Assembly: GCF_001418205.1 (NCBI RefSeq)
Contig: NZ_LIQF01000002.1
Span: forward strand, 1 to 64,000
Direction of reading: 5' to 3'
Length of the DNA: 64,000 bases
Source of the DNA: Marinomonas fungiae
GTDB taxonomy: Bacteria > Pseudomonadota > Gammaproteobacteria > Pseudomonadales > Marinomonadaceae
Both the position numbers and the translations under genes were made by a program. The notes below the pieces were generated by a model. The model saw only the letters and a program-made list of their open reading frames with translations. It was not told the DNA's origin and searched no databases. Below, one piece after another: positions 32,937-43,381 of the stretch; position 1 is the first letter of the stretch; the number at the start of each line of letters is the position of its first letter.

Positions 32937-34388
32937 ATGAAATTTATTGTTAAATTCTTTCCCGAAATTACCATCAAAAGCCGCCCTGTGCGTAAAGCAT
33001 TTGTGAAGCAGCTACGTCAAAATATCCGCCACGTATTACGTGATCATGATGAAAATGTGACCGTTGCCGGAAACTGGGACTTCATTGAAATCCTGTCAGA
33101 TCTTAACGAACAACGTGAAGCCTTTATTGAGTCATTACGCCACATTGCGGGCATTGCTCACTTTCAGTACGTGCGTGAGTTTCCATTGACGGACCTAGAT
33201 GGCATTGTGGAAGAAGCGATGGTGTCTTATGGCGATGCTCTAAAAGACTCAGTGTTTGCCGTACGAGTAAAACGGGTTGGCCAACATGCTTTCACCTCTG
33301 TCGATGCTGAGCGTCATATTGGTGGCACCCTTAAAGCGCGTTCTGGGGCGTTAGCGGTACGTTTGAAAGATCCTGAAGTGTTGGTACCGATTGACATCCG
33401 AGATGATCGTGTATGGATTATCGAGCAGCGCATCGAAGGCCTAGGTGGTTATCCTCTAGGGTCTCAAGATGCTGTTTTATCTTTGATTTCAGGTGGTTAT
33501 GACTCTACCGTGAGTTCGTTTATGACCATGAGTCGCGGCCTGAAAACACACTTCTGCTTCTTCAACTTGGGTGGAGATGCTCACGAGATTGGTGTAAAGC
33601 AGGTGTCTCATTTTCTTTGGGAAAAGTATGGCTCAAACTTGGGTGTGAAGTTTATCACCATCCCGTTTGAAGAGGTTGTCGGAGAGATTCTAAACAACGT
33701 AGACAATGCTGAGATGGGCGTCATCTTGAAGCGTATGATGCTGCGTGCAGCGTCACGCGTGATGGAAGGTGTTAGTGCTAAAGCCTTGGTTACTGGTGAG
33801 AGCATTGCCCAAGTATCCAGCCAAACGTTGGTGAATTTGAAAGTCATTGATCAAGTGACGGATGAATTAGTGATTCGCCCACTTGTAACCATGAATAAGC
33901 AGGAAATCATTGATAAGGCCAAAGAAATCGGTACAGCGCCGTTTGCTGCTAGTATGCCTGAGTTCTGTGGTGTCATTTCCGTTAAGCCAACCACGCGCGC
34001 GAAAATGCATCGAGTTGAGCGCGAAGAAGCCAAGTTTAACTTTGAAGTGCTAGACAATGCTGTGAACAGTGCTCGTGTTATGTCGATTCAGGACGTAATA
34101 GAGGATGTGAACAAGCAATATCAAGGTGAAGTGCCGATTGTGCGTATGCCAGTGGGTGATGAAATCATTATTGATATTCGCCATCCAGATGAAGTGGAGC
34201 GACATCCGGTAAAAGTGTCTGGGCGTCAGGTGATTAACATTCCATTCTTTACCCTAGGCAACAAGTGGTCTGGCTTGGATCAGAGCGCTACTTACCTGCT
34301 GTACTGTGGTAAAGGCGTGATGAGCCGTATTCATGCTTCGCATCTAATGTCGAAAGGCAATGAAAACGTAGGCGTGTATTTACCATAA
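32937..34388 (+). CDS. thiI: tRNA 4-thiouridine synthase / ThiS sulfurtransferase ThiI
   Basis: The 483-residue protein has an N-terminal ferredoxin-like/THUMP region (about residues 1-165) and a PP-loop ATPase motif SGGYDSTVS near residue 184. The C-terminal rhodanese domain carries the sulfur-carrying cysteine C457 (LLYCGKGVMSR), so it is the full-length type able to serve both s4U8 in tRNA and thiazole synthesis. Divergent from glnA. A strong terminator follows. Confidence 0.97.
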   Translation: MKFIVKFFPEITIKSRPVRKAFVKQLRQNIRHVLRDHDENVTVAGNWDFIEILSDLNEQREAFIESLRHIAGIAHFQYVREFPLTDLDGIVEEAMVSYGDALKDSVFAVRVKRVGQHAFTSVDAERHIGGTLKARSGALAVRLKDPEVLVPIDIRDDRVWIIEQRIEGLGGYPLGSQDAVLSLISGGYDSTVSSFMTMSRGLKTHFCFFNLGGDAHEIGVKQVSHFLWEKYGSNLGVKFITIPFEEVVGEILNNVDNAEMGVILKRMMLRAASRVMEGVSAKALVTGESIAQVSSQTLVNLKVIDQVTDELVIRPLVTMNKQEIIDKAKEIGTAPFAASMPEFCGVISVKPTTRAKMHRVEREEAKFNFEVLDNAVNSARVMSIQDVIEDVNKQYQGEVPIVRMPVGDEIIIDIRHPDEVERHPVKVSGRQVINIPFFTLGNKWSGLDQSATYLLYCGKGVMSRIHASHLMSKGNENVGVYLP

Positions 34389-34402
34389 TTATTTAATGCA
34401 CC

Positions 34403-34434
34403 AAAAAAGCGCACTCGTAAGAGGGCGCTTTTTT
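34403..34434 (+). terminator. thiI terminator
   Basis: AAAAAAGCGC pairs with GCGCTTTTTT across ACTCGTAAGAGG, in which CTC/GAG adds to the stem. It ends in a T-run 15 bp past the thiI stop. Confidence 0.85.
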
Positions 34435-34641
34435 ACGACTGTCGAAACACGATACCCTTTCTGAATCACTCATTAATTTGTCATCGTTAAGACACCGCTA
34501 TCTACAAGCGTAAGATGAAGACTTCGTGATAGATCAGTTAATTGAATAGTCTAAATAACCTTATTATGATTTTTGTCAGGATCGCTTTGCGATGTGACGC
34601 TAAACTCTAGTCCTTATTTTTTGCTAGATAACGGTAGGGAT

Positions 34642-36228
34642 ATGACATTTGAGCAGCAAGGATCAGAGCGAGTCTTAGACAAAGAATCGAATATTCTGTC
34701 GTTAACTAACCCAGACAGTACCATCACCTACGTGAACAAAGAGTTCGAGAGCATCAGCGGCTTTGAATCGGACGAATTGTTGAGCCACTACCACAATATT
34801 ATCCGCCATCCAGACATGCCGAAAGTGGCTTTTGCGGATATGTGGCAGCACCTACAAGCTAAACAGTCGTGGATGGGTGTGGTTAAAAACCGTTGTAAAG
34901 ACGGTAGCTATTATTGGGTCGATGCTTACGCCAGCCCTGTTGTTGTAGACGATAAAATTGTTGAGTATCAATCTGTACGAAGAGCCCCTAGCAAAGAGGT
35001 TCAAGGACGTGCCGAATCACTTTATCAATCACTTAATAGCAGCGTTGAACCGAGTAAAAAACTGCCTAAGAAACCACTGCTAAGTTTTCCTATGCGCTGT
35101 TTGCTCGCGCTCATGAGTTACTTTCTTCTGTCTAATCTGATTGCCAGTCAATTTGACGGAGCCATGGCATGGGGGCTTAATGGTGCCTGCTTCTTGGTAC
35201 TACTGGCCTTATTATGGTGGTGTTATCAGCCGCTAAATTTGGCAATAGCCCGTGCTCGAAGCGTGTCTGACTCGGCATTAGCTGCGTATGTTTATACTGG
35301 GCGAACGGATGAAGCGGGTTTCATTCGTTTAGCGCTTACGCGGTTACGAGGGGAAACCGCTGCGGTGGTTGGGCGTATTACAAACTTCTCTCTTTTATTG
35401 CGTGAGAAACAGACCGAGGTGTGTGCCAGTGTGCTGGCCAGTGAAAGGGCACTGGACGAATTGTCAAAAGATTTTAGCTCAATTGAGCAGGCGACCGATG
35501 ACATGGTGGCTGCGGTAGAAGAGGTTGCGCAAGCGACTCAAGATGGAGCGGCTGTAACCGAAGCCGCCTTTACAACTATGAGCAACGGCCAGCAAGCCAT
35601 TAGTACTGCACGACAGGCGATGGATGCGGTGCGGATTCATATTAGCCAAGCCAATGATGAATTGGCTCGCTTGCGCAGTGACAGTGAGGCCATTAGCTCG
35701 GTCGTCAATGTGATCCAGGAAGTTGCAGAACAAACTAACCTATTAGCATTGAACGCTGCCATTGAAGCCGCACGTGCAGGTGAGCAAGGTCGCGGTTTCG
35801 CGGTCGTGGCTGATGAGGTTCGTAGCTTGGCGACACGTACTTACAAATCGACCGAAGATATTATTGGTGCTATTGAACGCGTTCAACAAGGTTCAATGGC
35901 GGCGTGTACCAAGATGGAATCCGCTGTGACCGCGGTTGAGCGAACTCATGCCGAGTCCGTTAGTGTCGAACAAGCAGTGACACAAGTTCGTGAGGGTTTG
36001 GATCAAATTCACCAAAATGCGATGCAAACGGCTGCGGCCATGAATCAACAGAGTGAAGCCGCCATGCAGATAAACCAGCGTATTGCTAACGCTGTGACGG
36101 TAACCGCTGGGATTGTTGAAAAGTGTCGTGATAACTCGGGCGCTTGTGATGAGCTGTATAGTTTATCTCAGAAAATGGAAGGGCTGGCGCAACAGTTTTG
36201 GCGTCAGGTGACACGTCCTAAAAATTAA
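34642..36228 (+). CDS. aer: PAS-domain methyl-accepting chemotaxis protein (Aer-like)
   Basis: With ATG 34642 the product has 528 residues; a TTG at 34573 would add 23 residues unlike the family. A PAS domain of the Aer type lies at residues 15-120 ([20 protein letters not shown]...NIIRHPDMP...[13 protein letters not shown]). Two hydrophobic segments follow (about residues 155-205) and then a long cytoplasmic signalling helix. The highly conserved hairpin tip reads [35 protein letters not shown]. No periplasmic sensor domain is present, so it senses an internal cue such as redox state through PAS, with FAD likely. It stands alone, away from other chemotaxis genes. Confidence 0.92.
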   Translation: MTFEQQGSERVLDKESNILSLTNPDSTITYVNKEFESISGFESDELLSHYHNIIRHPDMPKVAFADMWQHLQAKQSWMGVVKNRCKDGSYYWVDAYASPVVVDDKIVEYQSVRRAPSKEVQGRAESLYQSLNSSVEPSKKLPKKPLLSFPMRCLLALMSYFLLSNLIASQFDGAMAWGLNGACFLVLLALLWWCYQPLNLAIARARSVSDSALAAYVYTGRTDEAGFIRLALTRLRGETAAVVGRITNFSLLLREKQTEVCASVLASERALDELSKDFSSIEQATDDMVAAVEEVAQATQDGAAVTEAAFTTMSNGQQAISTARQAMDAVRIHISQANDELARLRSDSEAISSVVNVIQEVAEQTNLLALNAAIEAARAGEQGRGFAVVADEVRSLATRTYKSTEDIIGAIERVQQGSMAACTKMESAVTAVERTHAESVSVEQAVTQVREGLDQIHQNAMQTAAAMNQQSEAAMQINQRIANAVTVTAGIVEKCRDNSGACDELYSLSQKMEGLAQQFWRQVTRPKN

Positions 36229-36247
36229 CTTCCTAGGTTATTCACTG

Positions 36248-36272
36248 AAAGTCCGCGTTGCGGACTTTTTTT
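36248..36272 (+). terminator. terminator after the aer-like gene
   Basis: AAAGTCCGC-GTT-GCGGACTTT with a following T-run, 20 bp past the stop. Confidence 0.85.
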
Positions 36273-36427
36273 GTATTTTTTCGGGAACTTCATAGGAAGT
36301 TCACAAAGATAAGGGTACAATTGCGCGAATTTTACTCCGAATGATGAGCGAAACTGATTTTAAGCGTACCGTTCCCGCTTAGTTTCGATCCCCCTCATTC
36401 CCTGTCGCTAAATGCAGAGAAATATTA

Positions 36428-38245
36428 ATGTCTATTGATATCAGTAAGTTACGTAACGTCGCGATCATCGCGCACGTTGACCATGGTAAAACAACGCTGG
36501 TTGACCAGCTTTTAAGTCAATCAGGTACGCTAGACCGTAAAGAAATGGGTTCTGAGCGTATCATGGACTCCAATGATCAAGAGAAAGAGCGTGGTATCAC
36601 CATCCTAGCGAAAAACACCGCTATTAAATGGAATGATTACCGTATCAACATCGTGGACACACCTGGGCACGCCGACTTCGGTGGTGAGGTAGAGCGTGTA
36701 CTATCGATGGTTGACTCTGTGCTGCTATTGGTAGACGCCGTTGATGGTCCAATGCCACAAACGCGTTTCGTAACTTCTAAAGCTTTCGAGCGTGGCCTAA
36801 ATCCAATTGTTGTTATCAACAAAATCGACCGCCCTGGCGCGCGTCCAGATTGGGTTATGGACCAAGTATTTGATCTATTTGACTCTCTTGGTGCGACAGA
36901 AGAGCAGCTAGACTTTCCTGTGATCTACGCCTCTGCGATCAACGGTATTGCCGGTAATGATCCAGAAGCGATGGCTGAAAACATGGAACCACTTTATCAA
37001 ATGATCGTTGACAGCGTTCCGGTTCCTAAAGTAGACCCAGAAGCGCCATTCCAAATGCAGGTGTCTGCATTGGACTATGACAGCTACGTTGGCGTAATCG
37101 GTATCGGTCGTATCACACGTGGTAAATTGACGCCAAACCAGCAGGTAGTAATCAAAGCCGCTGATGGCAAAGAGCGTAAAGGTCGTGTTCTTAACGTTAA
37201 GGGCTACCACGGTCTACAGCGTGTTGATACAACGCTTGCGTCTGCAGGCGACATCGTATGTATCACAGGTATCGACGGCCTAAGTATCTCTGATACGCTA
37301 TGTGATCCTGAGTGTGTAGAAGCACTACCAGTTTTGACTGTTGACGAGCCAACAGTAAGCATGACGTTCATGGTTAACGACTCACCATTCGCTGGTAAAG
37401 AAGGTAAGTTCGTAACCTCTCGAAACCTTAAAGATCGTCTAGAGCAAGAATTGATCCACAACGTAGCGCTACGTGTTGTACAAGGTGATACGCCAGATAA
37501 ATTCATCGTATCTGGTCGTGGTGAGCTTCACTTATCGGTATTGATCGAAAACATGCGTCGTGAAGGCTTCGAGCTAGGTGTATCTCGTCCTGAAGTAGTT
37601 CAGAAAGAGATCGATGGCGTTATCCAAGAGCCATTCGAGCAAGTAGTAATCGACGTTGAAGAACAACACCAAGGTTCTATCATGGAAGAGCTAGGTCTAC
37701 GTAAGGCTGAGCTAACGAACATGGAACCAGATGGCAAAGGCCGTGTACGTCTAGAGTTCATGGTGCCTTCACGTGGTTTGATCGGTTTCCGTGGTCTGTT
37801 CCTAACACTGACATCTGGTTCAGGTATCATGACTTCTATCTTTGACCACTACGGTCCAGTGAAAGAAGGTGATGTGTCTAGCCGTCAGAACGGTGTATTG
37901 ATCAGTATGGTGAAAGGTAAGACATTGTCTTACGGTCTATTCAACCTTCAAGATCGTGGTCGTCTATTTAAAGGTCACGGTGAAGAAGTATACGAAGGCC
38001 AAATCATCGGTATTCACTCACGTTCAAACGACCTAACGGTTAACCCAACGAAAGCGAAACAGCTAACCAACGTACGTGCCTCTGGTACAGACGAAGCTTT
38101 GACTTTGACTCCGCCAATTCGTCACACACTTGAGCAAGCGCTTGAGTTCATCGAAGACGACGAGCTAGTGGAAGTAACACCAGAAAGCATCCGTCTACGT
38201 AAGAAATTGTTGACTGAGAACGAACGTAAACGCGCAAGCCGCTAA
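36428..38245 (+). CDS. typA: ribosome-associated GTPase TypA/BipA
   Basis: The 605-residue translational GTPase has the G domain at the N-terminus ([45 protein letters not shown]). Domain II, the EF-G-like domains III and V, and the TypA-specific C-terminal domain (about residue 480 onward) follow. It helps 50S assembly and growth under cold or stress. The synonymous codon choice is visibly biased toward highly expressed forms. The 200-bp upstream gap carries its promoter; a terminator follows. Confidence 0.97.
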   Translation: MSIDISKLRNVAIIAHVDHGKTTLVDQLLSQSGTLDRKEMGSERIMDSNDQEKERGITILAKNTAIKWNDYRINIVDTPGHADFGGEVERVLSMVDSVLLLVDAVDGPMPQTRFVTSKAFERGLNPIVVINKIDRPGARPDWVMDQVFDLFDSLGATEEQLDFPVIYASAINGIAGNDPEAMAENMEPLYQMIVDSVPVPKVDPEAPFQMQVSALDYDSYVGVIGIGRITRGKLTPNQQVVIKAADGKERKGRVLNVKGYHGLQRVDTTLASAGDIVCITGIDGLSISDTLCDPECVEALPVLTVDEPTVSMTFMVNDSPFAGKEGKFVTSRNLKDRLEQELIHNVALRVVQGDTPDKFIVSGRGELHLSVLIENMRREGFELGVSRPEVVQKEIDGVIQEPFEQVVIDVEEQHQGSIMEELGLRKAELTNMEPDGKGRVRLEFMVPSRGLIGFRGLFLTLTSGSGIMTSIFDHYGPVKEGDVSSRQNGVLISMVKGKTLSYGLFNLQDRGRLFKGHGEEVYEGQIIGIHSRSNDLTVNPTKAKQLTNVRASGTDEALTLTPPIRHTLEQALEFIEDDELVEVTPESIRLRKKLLTENERKRASR

Positions 38246-38292
38246 TACGTTATCGAGCAGCAGCAAATAGGCCGCAAGGCCTTGAGCGGAAT

Positions 38293-38318
38293 AAAAGCGC
38301 CCTAGGGCGCTTTTATTT
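38293..38318 (+). terminator. typA terminator
   Basis: AAAAGCGCCC and GGGCGCTTTT flank TA, then ATTTTG: a compact stem 48 bp past typA. Confidence 0.8.
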
Positions 38319-38371
38319 TGTCTGCGTTTTGTGTAGAACAGTCCGCAAGCTTTATTGGATGGGAGTAAGCG

Positions 38372-38806
38372 ATGAAAGTTTTAGTGCAGCGATCACTGGC
38401 CGCAAAAGTGGAAGTGGAGGGCGAAATTGTTGGCGCGATTGATCACGGGCAAATGGTTTTGGTTGGCATCGAACGTGGGGATACCGAAGCAGACACGCAA
38501 CGCTTAGCTGACAAGCTACTGAAATACCGCATGTTCAGCGATGAGAATGGCAAAATGAACCTAAACGTGCAGCAAGTGGGCGGTGGGGTTCTGTTGGTAT
38601 CTCAATTCACTCTGGCGGCGGATACGAAAAAAGGTCTACGTCCTGGTTTCTCCTATGCCGCAGAGCCTGCCGAAGGTGAACGCTTATTTAATGACTTTGT
38701 TGCCAAGGTTCGTGCCCAGTACGACAAGGTGGCAACAGGGCGCTTTGGTGCGGATATGAAAATCCAGTTTACCAACGATGGTCCTGTGACCTTTATGTTG
38801 GACTAA
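38372..38806 (+). CDS. dtd: D-aminoacyl-tRNA deacylase
   Basis: The 144-residue protein matches Dtd: LVQRSLAAKVEVEGEIVG, the SQFTLAADTKKGLRPGF active-site motif and the C-terminal NDGPVTF (Gly-cisPro motif). It removes D-amino acids, and glycine from tRNA-Ala, by RNA-based catalysis. GGGAGTAAGCG precedes the ATG. Convergent with the tat operon across a structured gap. Confidence 0.96.
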   Translation: MKVLVQRSLAAKVEVEGEIVGAIDHGQMVLVGIERGDTEADTQRLADKLLKYRMFSDENGKMNLNVQQVGGGVLLVSQFTLAADTKKGLRPGFSYAAEPAEGERLFNDFVAKVRAQYDKVATGRFGADMKIQFTNDGPVTFMLD

Positions 38807-38892
38807 CACCCTGTACGCACCCGCTTCGTTCGGGGAGCGAATCTTCAACCTCAGTAACAGTTAGTATTAACCTCAGCTTTTTCAAACTAGGG

Positions 38893-38970
38893 AGCTTCCA
38901 TGCAATTCAATTCGCTTGCGCATTGTCTTCGTGCCTCGACGCGTCAGCGCGAATCAAACGCATGGAAGCT
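38893..38970. repeat. long imperfect hairpin element A between dtd and tatC
   Basis: AGCTTCCATGC (38893-38903) pairs with GCATGGAAGCT (38960-38970). Inside, ATTCGC (38910-38915) pairs with GCGAAT (38949-38954), with the palindrome GACGCGTC (38938-38945) near the tip. Not a simple terminator: no T-run follows and the loop is long. The function is unknown. Confidence 0.7.
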
Positions 38971-39024
38971 TGAGCGAGTTCGGAGTGATTTGAAGTATAG
39001 CTGGATTGTACGATTCTGATTTAA

Positions 39025-39121
39025 GGCAAAAGCAAAGCTATCAAGCTGCAATCAGGATGATTGCTTTAGCGAAATGGGGTCATTGATGACCCGTTTGAGC
39101 GGCTAGATAGCTGCTTTTGCC
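39025..39121. repeat. branched inverted-repeat element B between dtd and tatC
   Basis: The outer stem is GGCAAAAGC (39025-39033) with GCTTTTGCC (39113-39121), extended by AGCTATC (39036-39042) with GATAGCT (39106-39112). It encloses two perfect hairpins: GCAATC-AGGAT-GATTGC (39048-39064) and GGGTCA-TTGA-TGACCC (39077-39092). This predicts a three-way junction. It ends 19 bp before the tatC stop and could act as the convergent terminator region, but its complexity suggests a mobile palindromic repeat or a structured RNA. Confidence 0.7.
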
Positions 39122-39140
39122 TGAGAGATAATAAGTTGTT

Positions 39141-39905
39141 TTAAGCCTTACTTGCCTCAGTCTCTTCTTCGTCTTCTTCAGGATCTACCGGCACGCTGCG
39201 ACCAGCAAACAAACCTAATTCAAACAGCAACCACATTGGGATCGCTAATAACGTCTGCGAGAAGATATCAGGTGGCGTGATTAACATGCCAACTACAAAA
39301 CAGCCTAGGAACACGTAAGGACGTTTCTTTGAAAGGCTTGCGACCGTTGTGACACCTGCTTTAATCAGCAAATAAGTGGCCACTGGAATTTCAAAGGTTA
39401 CGCCAAAAGCAAAGAACAGCTTAAGTACGAAATCCAAGTAATTGTTAATGTCGGTCATGACTGCTACTTCACCAGGACCTACTGAGGTGAAGAAGCCAAA
39501 GATTAATGGCAACACCACAAAGTAGGCAAAGGCGATACCACAGTAGAATAGTATGACACTAGAAACTAATAATGGAATGGCAATGCTCTTCTCTTCTTTA
39601 TATAGAGCCGGGGCAATAAACGACCAAGCTTGATAAAGGATATAAGGCACGGCCACCAAAACAGCCAGAGCAAAGGTCAGCTTCAGAGGTGCCATAAAAG
39701 GCGAAGCAACTTCGGTTGCGATCAATGAGCTGCCTTCTGGAAGCAGAGCGCGTAGTGGTTCAGAAATAAATAGATATAGCTCATTGGCTAAGGAATACAA
39801 ACCACCAAATAGAACTAAAACAATCAGAACAGATTTTAGTAGTCGGTTACGCAGCTCAACGAGGTGTGTCACCAATGGTGCTTGTGAAGATTCTTCGTGA
39901 CTCAT
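39141..39905 (-). CDS. tatC: twin-arginine translocase subunit TatC
   Basis: From ATG 39905 the product has 254 residues (the frame extends to a TTG at 39920). Six membrane segments are visible, with the TatC marks LVTHLVELRNRLLKS near the N-terminus, FMAPLKLTFALAVLVAVPYILYQAW and the FGVTFEIPV segment. TatC recognises twin-arginine signal peptides and with TatB forms the receptor for folded protein export. Last gene of the ubiE-ubiB-hisE-tatABC operon. Confidence 0.96.
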   Translation of the reverse strand: MSHEESSQAPLVTHLVELRNRLLKSVLIVLVLFGGLYSLANELYLFISEPLRALLPEGSSLIATEVASPFMAPLKLTFALAVLVAVPYILYQAWSFIAPALYKEEKSIAIPLLVSSVILFYCGIAFAYFVVLPLIFGFFTSVGPGEVAVMTDINNYLDFVLKLFFAFGVTFEIPVATYLLIKAGVTTVASLSKKRPYVFLGCFVVGMLITPPDIFSQTLLAIPMWLLFELGLFAGRSVPVDPEEDEEETEASKA

Positions 39906-39926
39906 GCTGGGATTTCCCAATACAGG

Positions 39927-40307
39927 TTAAGCTCGAGATTGTGTTTCTTCGTTGACTTTATTCACAGTTGGCTGAACGACCGCTGCATCAACTGACTGGT
40001 GCTGCTCCGCAGAAGCCTCAGTTTTTTGCGGCTCCGTTTGAGCTTTAGATGCAGGTTGCGCTTCGGTGTCCTGCTCAAACTTTGCCGTTTCACGCATAAT
40101 GCGCTCATTGGTTTCTTTGATGGAGCGTTGTAGTTCTTCTTGGTCAAGCTGCGCGTTGATTTCACGCTGAACAGACTGAATGCTGCGACGAATTTTACGA
40201 ATCCATAAGCCTGCTGTTTTTGCAGCGACGGGTAAACGTTCTGGGCCTAAAATAAGTAGGCCCACAACGAAAACAACGAGTAATTCTGAAAAGCCGATGT
40301 CGAACAC
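39927..40307 (-). CDS. tatB: Sec-independent translocase subunit TatB
   Basis: The 126-residue protein has an N-terminal membrane helix beginning MFDIGFSELLVVFVVGLLILGPERLP, the TatB signature with E8 and the GPERLP turn. An amphipathic helix and a long acidic/glutamine-rich tail (about residues 60-126) follow. It forms the TatBC receptor. Spaced three bases from tatA and 21 from the tatC ATG. Confidence 0.95.
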   Translation of the reverse strand: MFDIGFSELLVVFVVGLLILGPERLPVAAKTAGLWIRKIRRSIQSVQREINAQLDQEELQRSIKETNERIMRETAKFEQDTEAQPASKAQTEPQKTEASAEQHQSVDAAVVQPTVNKVNEETQSRA

Positions 40308-40310
40308 GGT

Positions 40311-40523
40311 TTAGGCGCTCTTGTCGTCTTTCTTCTGATCGTCTTGGATTGCCTTAGTTTGATTTTGGCCATCCTTCTGTTCTTCGTCGTTGTTAACAGC
40401 TTCTTTGAAGCCTTTCACAGCGCCGCCTAGATCAGAACCTAAACTTTTCAATTTTTTCGTACCAAAGATCAAAATTAGGATCGCTAGAACGATTAATAAT
40501 TGCCAAATACTGATGCCACCCAT
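40311..40523 (-). CDS. tatA: Sec-independent translocase subunit TatA
   Basis: A 70-residue protein: short membrane helix ([19 protein letters not shown]), the FGTKKL hinge, an amphipathic helix ([16 protein letters not shown]) and a charged tail. It oligomerises to open the Tat pathway. The G-I-S-I-W-Q-L opening separates it from TatB. Confidence 0.95.
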   Translation of the reverse strand: MGGISIWQLLIVLAILILIFGTKKLKSLGSDLGGAVKGFKEAVNNDEEQKDGQNQTKAIQDDQKKDDKSA

Positions 40524-40534
40524 GTGTGGAACTC

Positions 40535-40867
40535 CTACTTCTTACGGCTAGCTTTTTCTTCTAAGCCAGACAAATTAAAACGTCGTGCCAGCTCATCAAG
40601 TATGTCCTGTGGACCAAGGTCTAGATGAGACAGCATTACAAGCGTATGGAACCAAAGGTCTGCCGTTTCATAGATAACGTCTTTTTTATCACCGGATGCA
40701 ACAGAATCTTTTGCTGCGATGATGGTTTCGACGCTTTCTTCACCCACTTTCTCTAGGATTTTATTAAGGCCTTTCGCATGTAGGCTTGCTACATAAGAGG
40801 AGTCAGCGGAAGCAACTTTGCGTTCTTCTAACGTAGTGGCAAGTTCAGCCAAAACATCAATTTTCAT
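40535..40867 (-). CDS. hisE: phosphoribosyl-ATP pyrophosphatase HisE
   Basis: The 110-residue MazG-fold enzyme hydrolyses phosphoribosyl-ATP in the second step of histidine synthesis. The [14 protein letters not shown] helix and [14 protein letters not shown] supply the magnesium-binding acidic residues. It is stand-alone, as in pseudomonads, and not fused to HisI. In Pseudomonas hisI normally precedes hisE between ubiB and tatA; here hisI is not at that spot. Sixteen bases separate it from ubiB. Confidence 0.95.
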   Translation of the reverse strand: MKIDVLAELATTLEERKVASADSSYVASLHAKGLNKILEKVGEESVETIIAAKDSVASGDKKDVIYETADLWFHTLVMLSHLDLGPQDILDELARRFNLSGLEEKASRKK

Positions 40868-40883
40868 TATAGCCTCTCAAATG

Positions 40884-42527
40884 TTACGGTTTTAATACTA
40901 GCAGGTAAATGCCGCCTAAAAACAGAGCTAGGCTCAAAATGTCAGCTTCGGCAAGATGCGCTAGCGCAATGTTATCGGTAGTAATCCAAGCCGCCCCTAT
41001 GGCGAACAAACCAAGTAGTTTAAAAGGCATGTTACGGCGTGAACGACGCATTTCCTTGCGTAGGTTTTCCAGCGCTTCGGTCTGCTCTTTAATGCGCGTT
41101 TCCTGTCGTGACAGGTGCGTCATAGTGGAGAACACGAGGTTTGGAATTTGTGGCAAATGAGCAGCCCAATCTGGCGCTTGTTTTTTAACTTCGTCAAATA
41201 GACGACGCGGCCCAACTTGCTCACTCATCCAACGTTCAAGGAACGGCTTAGCGGTTACCCAAAGATCAAGGTCTGGGTAAAGCTGACGACCTAGGCCTTC
41301 GATGTTGAGCAGTGTCTTTTCCAGCAGAACTAATTGTGGCTGCACTTCCATATTAAAGCGACGTGCAGTTTGGAATAATCCTAACAGCACTTGGCCAAAC
41401 GAAATTTCTTTCAAAGGTTTGGCAAACATCGGCTCACAGACACTACGAATCGCTGACTCGAAAGCATGTACCGGCGTGCCCTTAGGAACCCAGCCACTTT
41501 CGACGTGCAGTTCCGCGACCATACGATAATCACGTTTAAAAAATGCCAGTAGGTTACGCGCTAGGTAGTTTTTATCCGCTTCATCTAGGCTGCCCATGAT
41601 GGCACAGTCGATAGCAATGTACTTAGGGCGCTCTGGATTGGTCGGGTCGACAAAAATATTGCCCGGATGCATGTCTGCATGAAAGAAACTGTGCGAGAAC
41701 ACCTGAGTAAAGAAAATCTCTACCCCGCGCTCTGCTAACACTTTCATGTTAACGTTTTTTTCGCGCAATGCGGGAATGTCTGCAACCGGAATACCGGAAA
41801 TACGTTCCATCACCATGACATTGCGTCGGCTGTAATCCCAGTAAATCTGAGGTACGTACAGAAGTTCAGAGTCTTTGAAATTACGTTGCAGAAGCCCTGT
41901 GTTGGCCGCTTCTTTAGCTAAATCCAGTTCATCAAGAATGGTGTATTCATAGTCTTGCACCACTTCTACAGGACGTAAACGGCGGCCGTCTTTGCTGGTC
42001 TTTGCAATAAAGTGCGCCAGCATGTAGAGCAGCTTGATATCTTGTTTGATGGTTTTTTCAATATTGGGTCGAATGACCTTTACCACCACACTTTCACCCG
42101 TTTTTAATGTCGCCGTATGCACCTGCGCAATGGAGGCCGATGCCAGTGGAGTGCGGTCAAACTCTGCAAAGATGTCTTCAATACTAGCGCCGAGGTCTTT
42201 TTCGATAATCTTGCAGGCTAGATCGCCTGAAAACGGTGGCACTCGGTCTTGTAGGCGCGCAAGTTCATCGGCGATATCATCTGGCAGTAGATCGCGGCGA
42301 GTGGAGAGGATCTGACCAAACTTAACGAAAATAGGGCCTAATGATTCCAGCGCTAAGCGTAAGCGTTCACCACGGTTGCGCTCGGCGCCTTTTCGTCCAA
42401 TTGAAAGCAGTGCGCCTAGGGTGTATTTAAGAAACCAAGGCAGCAGGTGAATCGGAATAAAGGTGTCTAGACGGTATCGCAATACTGTGGTTGCGATACG
42501 CAAAAAACGAGTGGCGCTTTTCCACAT
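40884..42527 (-). CDS. ubiB: ubiquinone biosynthesis kinase-like ATPase UbiB
   Basis: The 547-residue protein of the ABC1/ADCK/UbiB family has the KxGQ motif ([19 protein letters not shown]), the A-rich loop [11 protein letters not shown], the catalytic HADMHPGN loop and AIDCAIMG as the DFG-like segment. Two C-terminal membrane helices follow (about residues 500-545). It supports coenzyme Q synthesis, probably by extracting Q intermediates from the membrane. It starts two bases after ubiE; the ubiJ gene usually found between them is absent. Confidence 0.96.
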   Translation of the reverse strand: MWKSATRFLRIATTVLRYRLDTFIPIHLLPWFLKYTLGALLSIGRKGAERNRGERLRLALESLGPIFVKFGQILSTRRDLLPDDIADELARLQDRVPPFSGDLACKIIEKDLGASIEDIFAEFDRTPLASASIAQVHTATLKTGESVVVKVIRPNIEKTIKQDIKLLYMLAHFIAKTSKDGRRLRPVEVVQDYEYTILDELDLAKEAANTGLLQRNFKDSELLYVPQIYWDYSRRNVMVMERISGIPVADIPALREKNVNMKVLAERGVEIFFTQVFSHSFFHADMHPGNIFVDPTNPERPKYIAIDCAIMGSLDEADKNYLARNLLAFFKRDYRMVAELHVESGWVPKGTPVHAFESAIRSVCEPMFAKPLKEISFGQVLLGLFQTARRFNMEVQPQLVLLEKTLLNIEGLGRQLYPDLDLWVTAKPFLERWMSEQVGPRRLFDEVKKQAPDWAAHLPQIPNLVFSTMTHLSRQETRIKEQTEALENLRKEMRRSRRNMPFKLLGLFAIGAAWITTDNIALAHLAEADILSLALFLGGIYLLVLKP

Positions 42528-42529
42528 GA

Positions 42530-43282
42530 CTAAAACTTAAATCCCTTGTGTAGGGCGACGATGCCGCCTGTCATATTTTGGTAAGTGACGCGTTCAAAGC
42601 CCACTTCTTCCATCATGCCTTTTAGTGTTTCTTGATCTGGGTGCATGCGGATGGACTCGGCTAGGTAACGGTAGCTTTCCGCGTCATTCGCAATCACTTT
42701 GCCCATAAACGGCAAAAGACGGAAAGAGTAGTGATCGTAAATCGTACTCAGACATTCGGTCTCTGGTTTGGAGAATTCCAATACTAATAGACGGCCGCCA
42801 GGCTTTAATACGCGCTGCATCGATGCGAGGGCTTTGGATTTATCGGTAACGTTACGCAGACCAAAAGCAATCGTAATACAGTCAAAGGTGTTATCTGGGA
42901 ATGGTAGTTCTTCGGCATTGGCTTGTACGTACTGGACGTTTCCGACAACCCCTAGGTTAGCTAGCTTGTCACGACCTACTTTCAACATAGAGTCGTTGAT
43001 GTCAGCCAAAATGACTTGGCCAGATTGACCCACAAGGCGTGAGAACTTTGCCGTTAAATCACCGGTACCACCCGCGATGTCCAAAACCTTTTGGCCCGCA
43101 CGAACGCCGGATTGGCTAATAGTGTGACGTTTCCAAAGACGGTGAATGCCGCCTGACATTAAGTCATTCATGATGTCGTACTTCGCTGCAACAGAGTGGA
43201 AAACCTGTGCGACGGCATCTACTTTCTGATCGGTTGGAATTTGTTTGAAACCAAAATGGGTGGTGTTCTCTTTGTCTTGCAT
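42530..43282 (-). CDS. ubiE: ubiquinone/menaquinone C-methyltransferase UbiE
   Basis: A 250-residue SAM-dependent methyltransferase. SAM motif I is [14 protein letters not shown], and the UbiE signatures [17 protein letters not shown] and [13 protein letters not shown] are present, with [10 protein letters not shown]. It methylates the benzoquinol ring in ubiquinone synthesis (and the naphthoquinol in menaquinone). First gene of the operon that continues through ubiB, hisE and tatABC. Confidence 0.97.
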   Translation of the reverse strand: MQDKENTTHFGFKQIPTDQKVDAVAQVFHSVAAKYDIMNDLMSGGIHRLWKRHTISQSGVRAGQKVLDIAGGTGDLTAKFSRLVGQSGQVILADINDSMLKVGRDKLANLGVVGNVQYVQANAEELPFPDNTFDCITIAFGLRNVTDKSKALASMQRVLKPGGRLLVLEFSKPETECLSTIYDHYSFRLLPFMGKVIANDAESYRYLAESIRMHPDQETLKGMMEEVGFERVTYQNMTGGIVALHKGFKF

Positions 43283-43381
43283 AAAATCTCGTTCCTAATA
43301 CACCTTTAGGGAGGCGAATAATAAAAATCGGCAATGGGCTATTGTAACCGTGACTATGTATCGGTTGCACGATAAAGCATA

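Noticed and set aside
34573..34641. Longer start for the Aer-like receptor (TTG)
   Set aside because: The extra residues do not resemble Aer N-termini and TTG lacks a ribosome site; ATG 34642 fits the PAS boundary.
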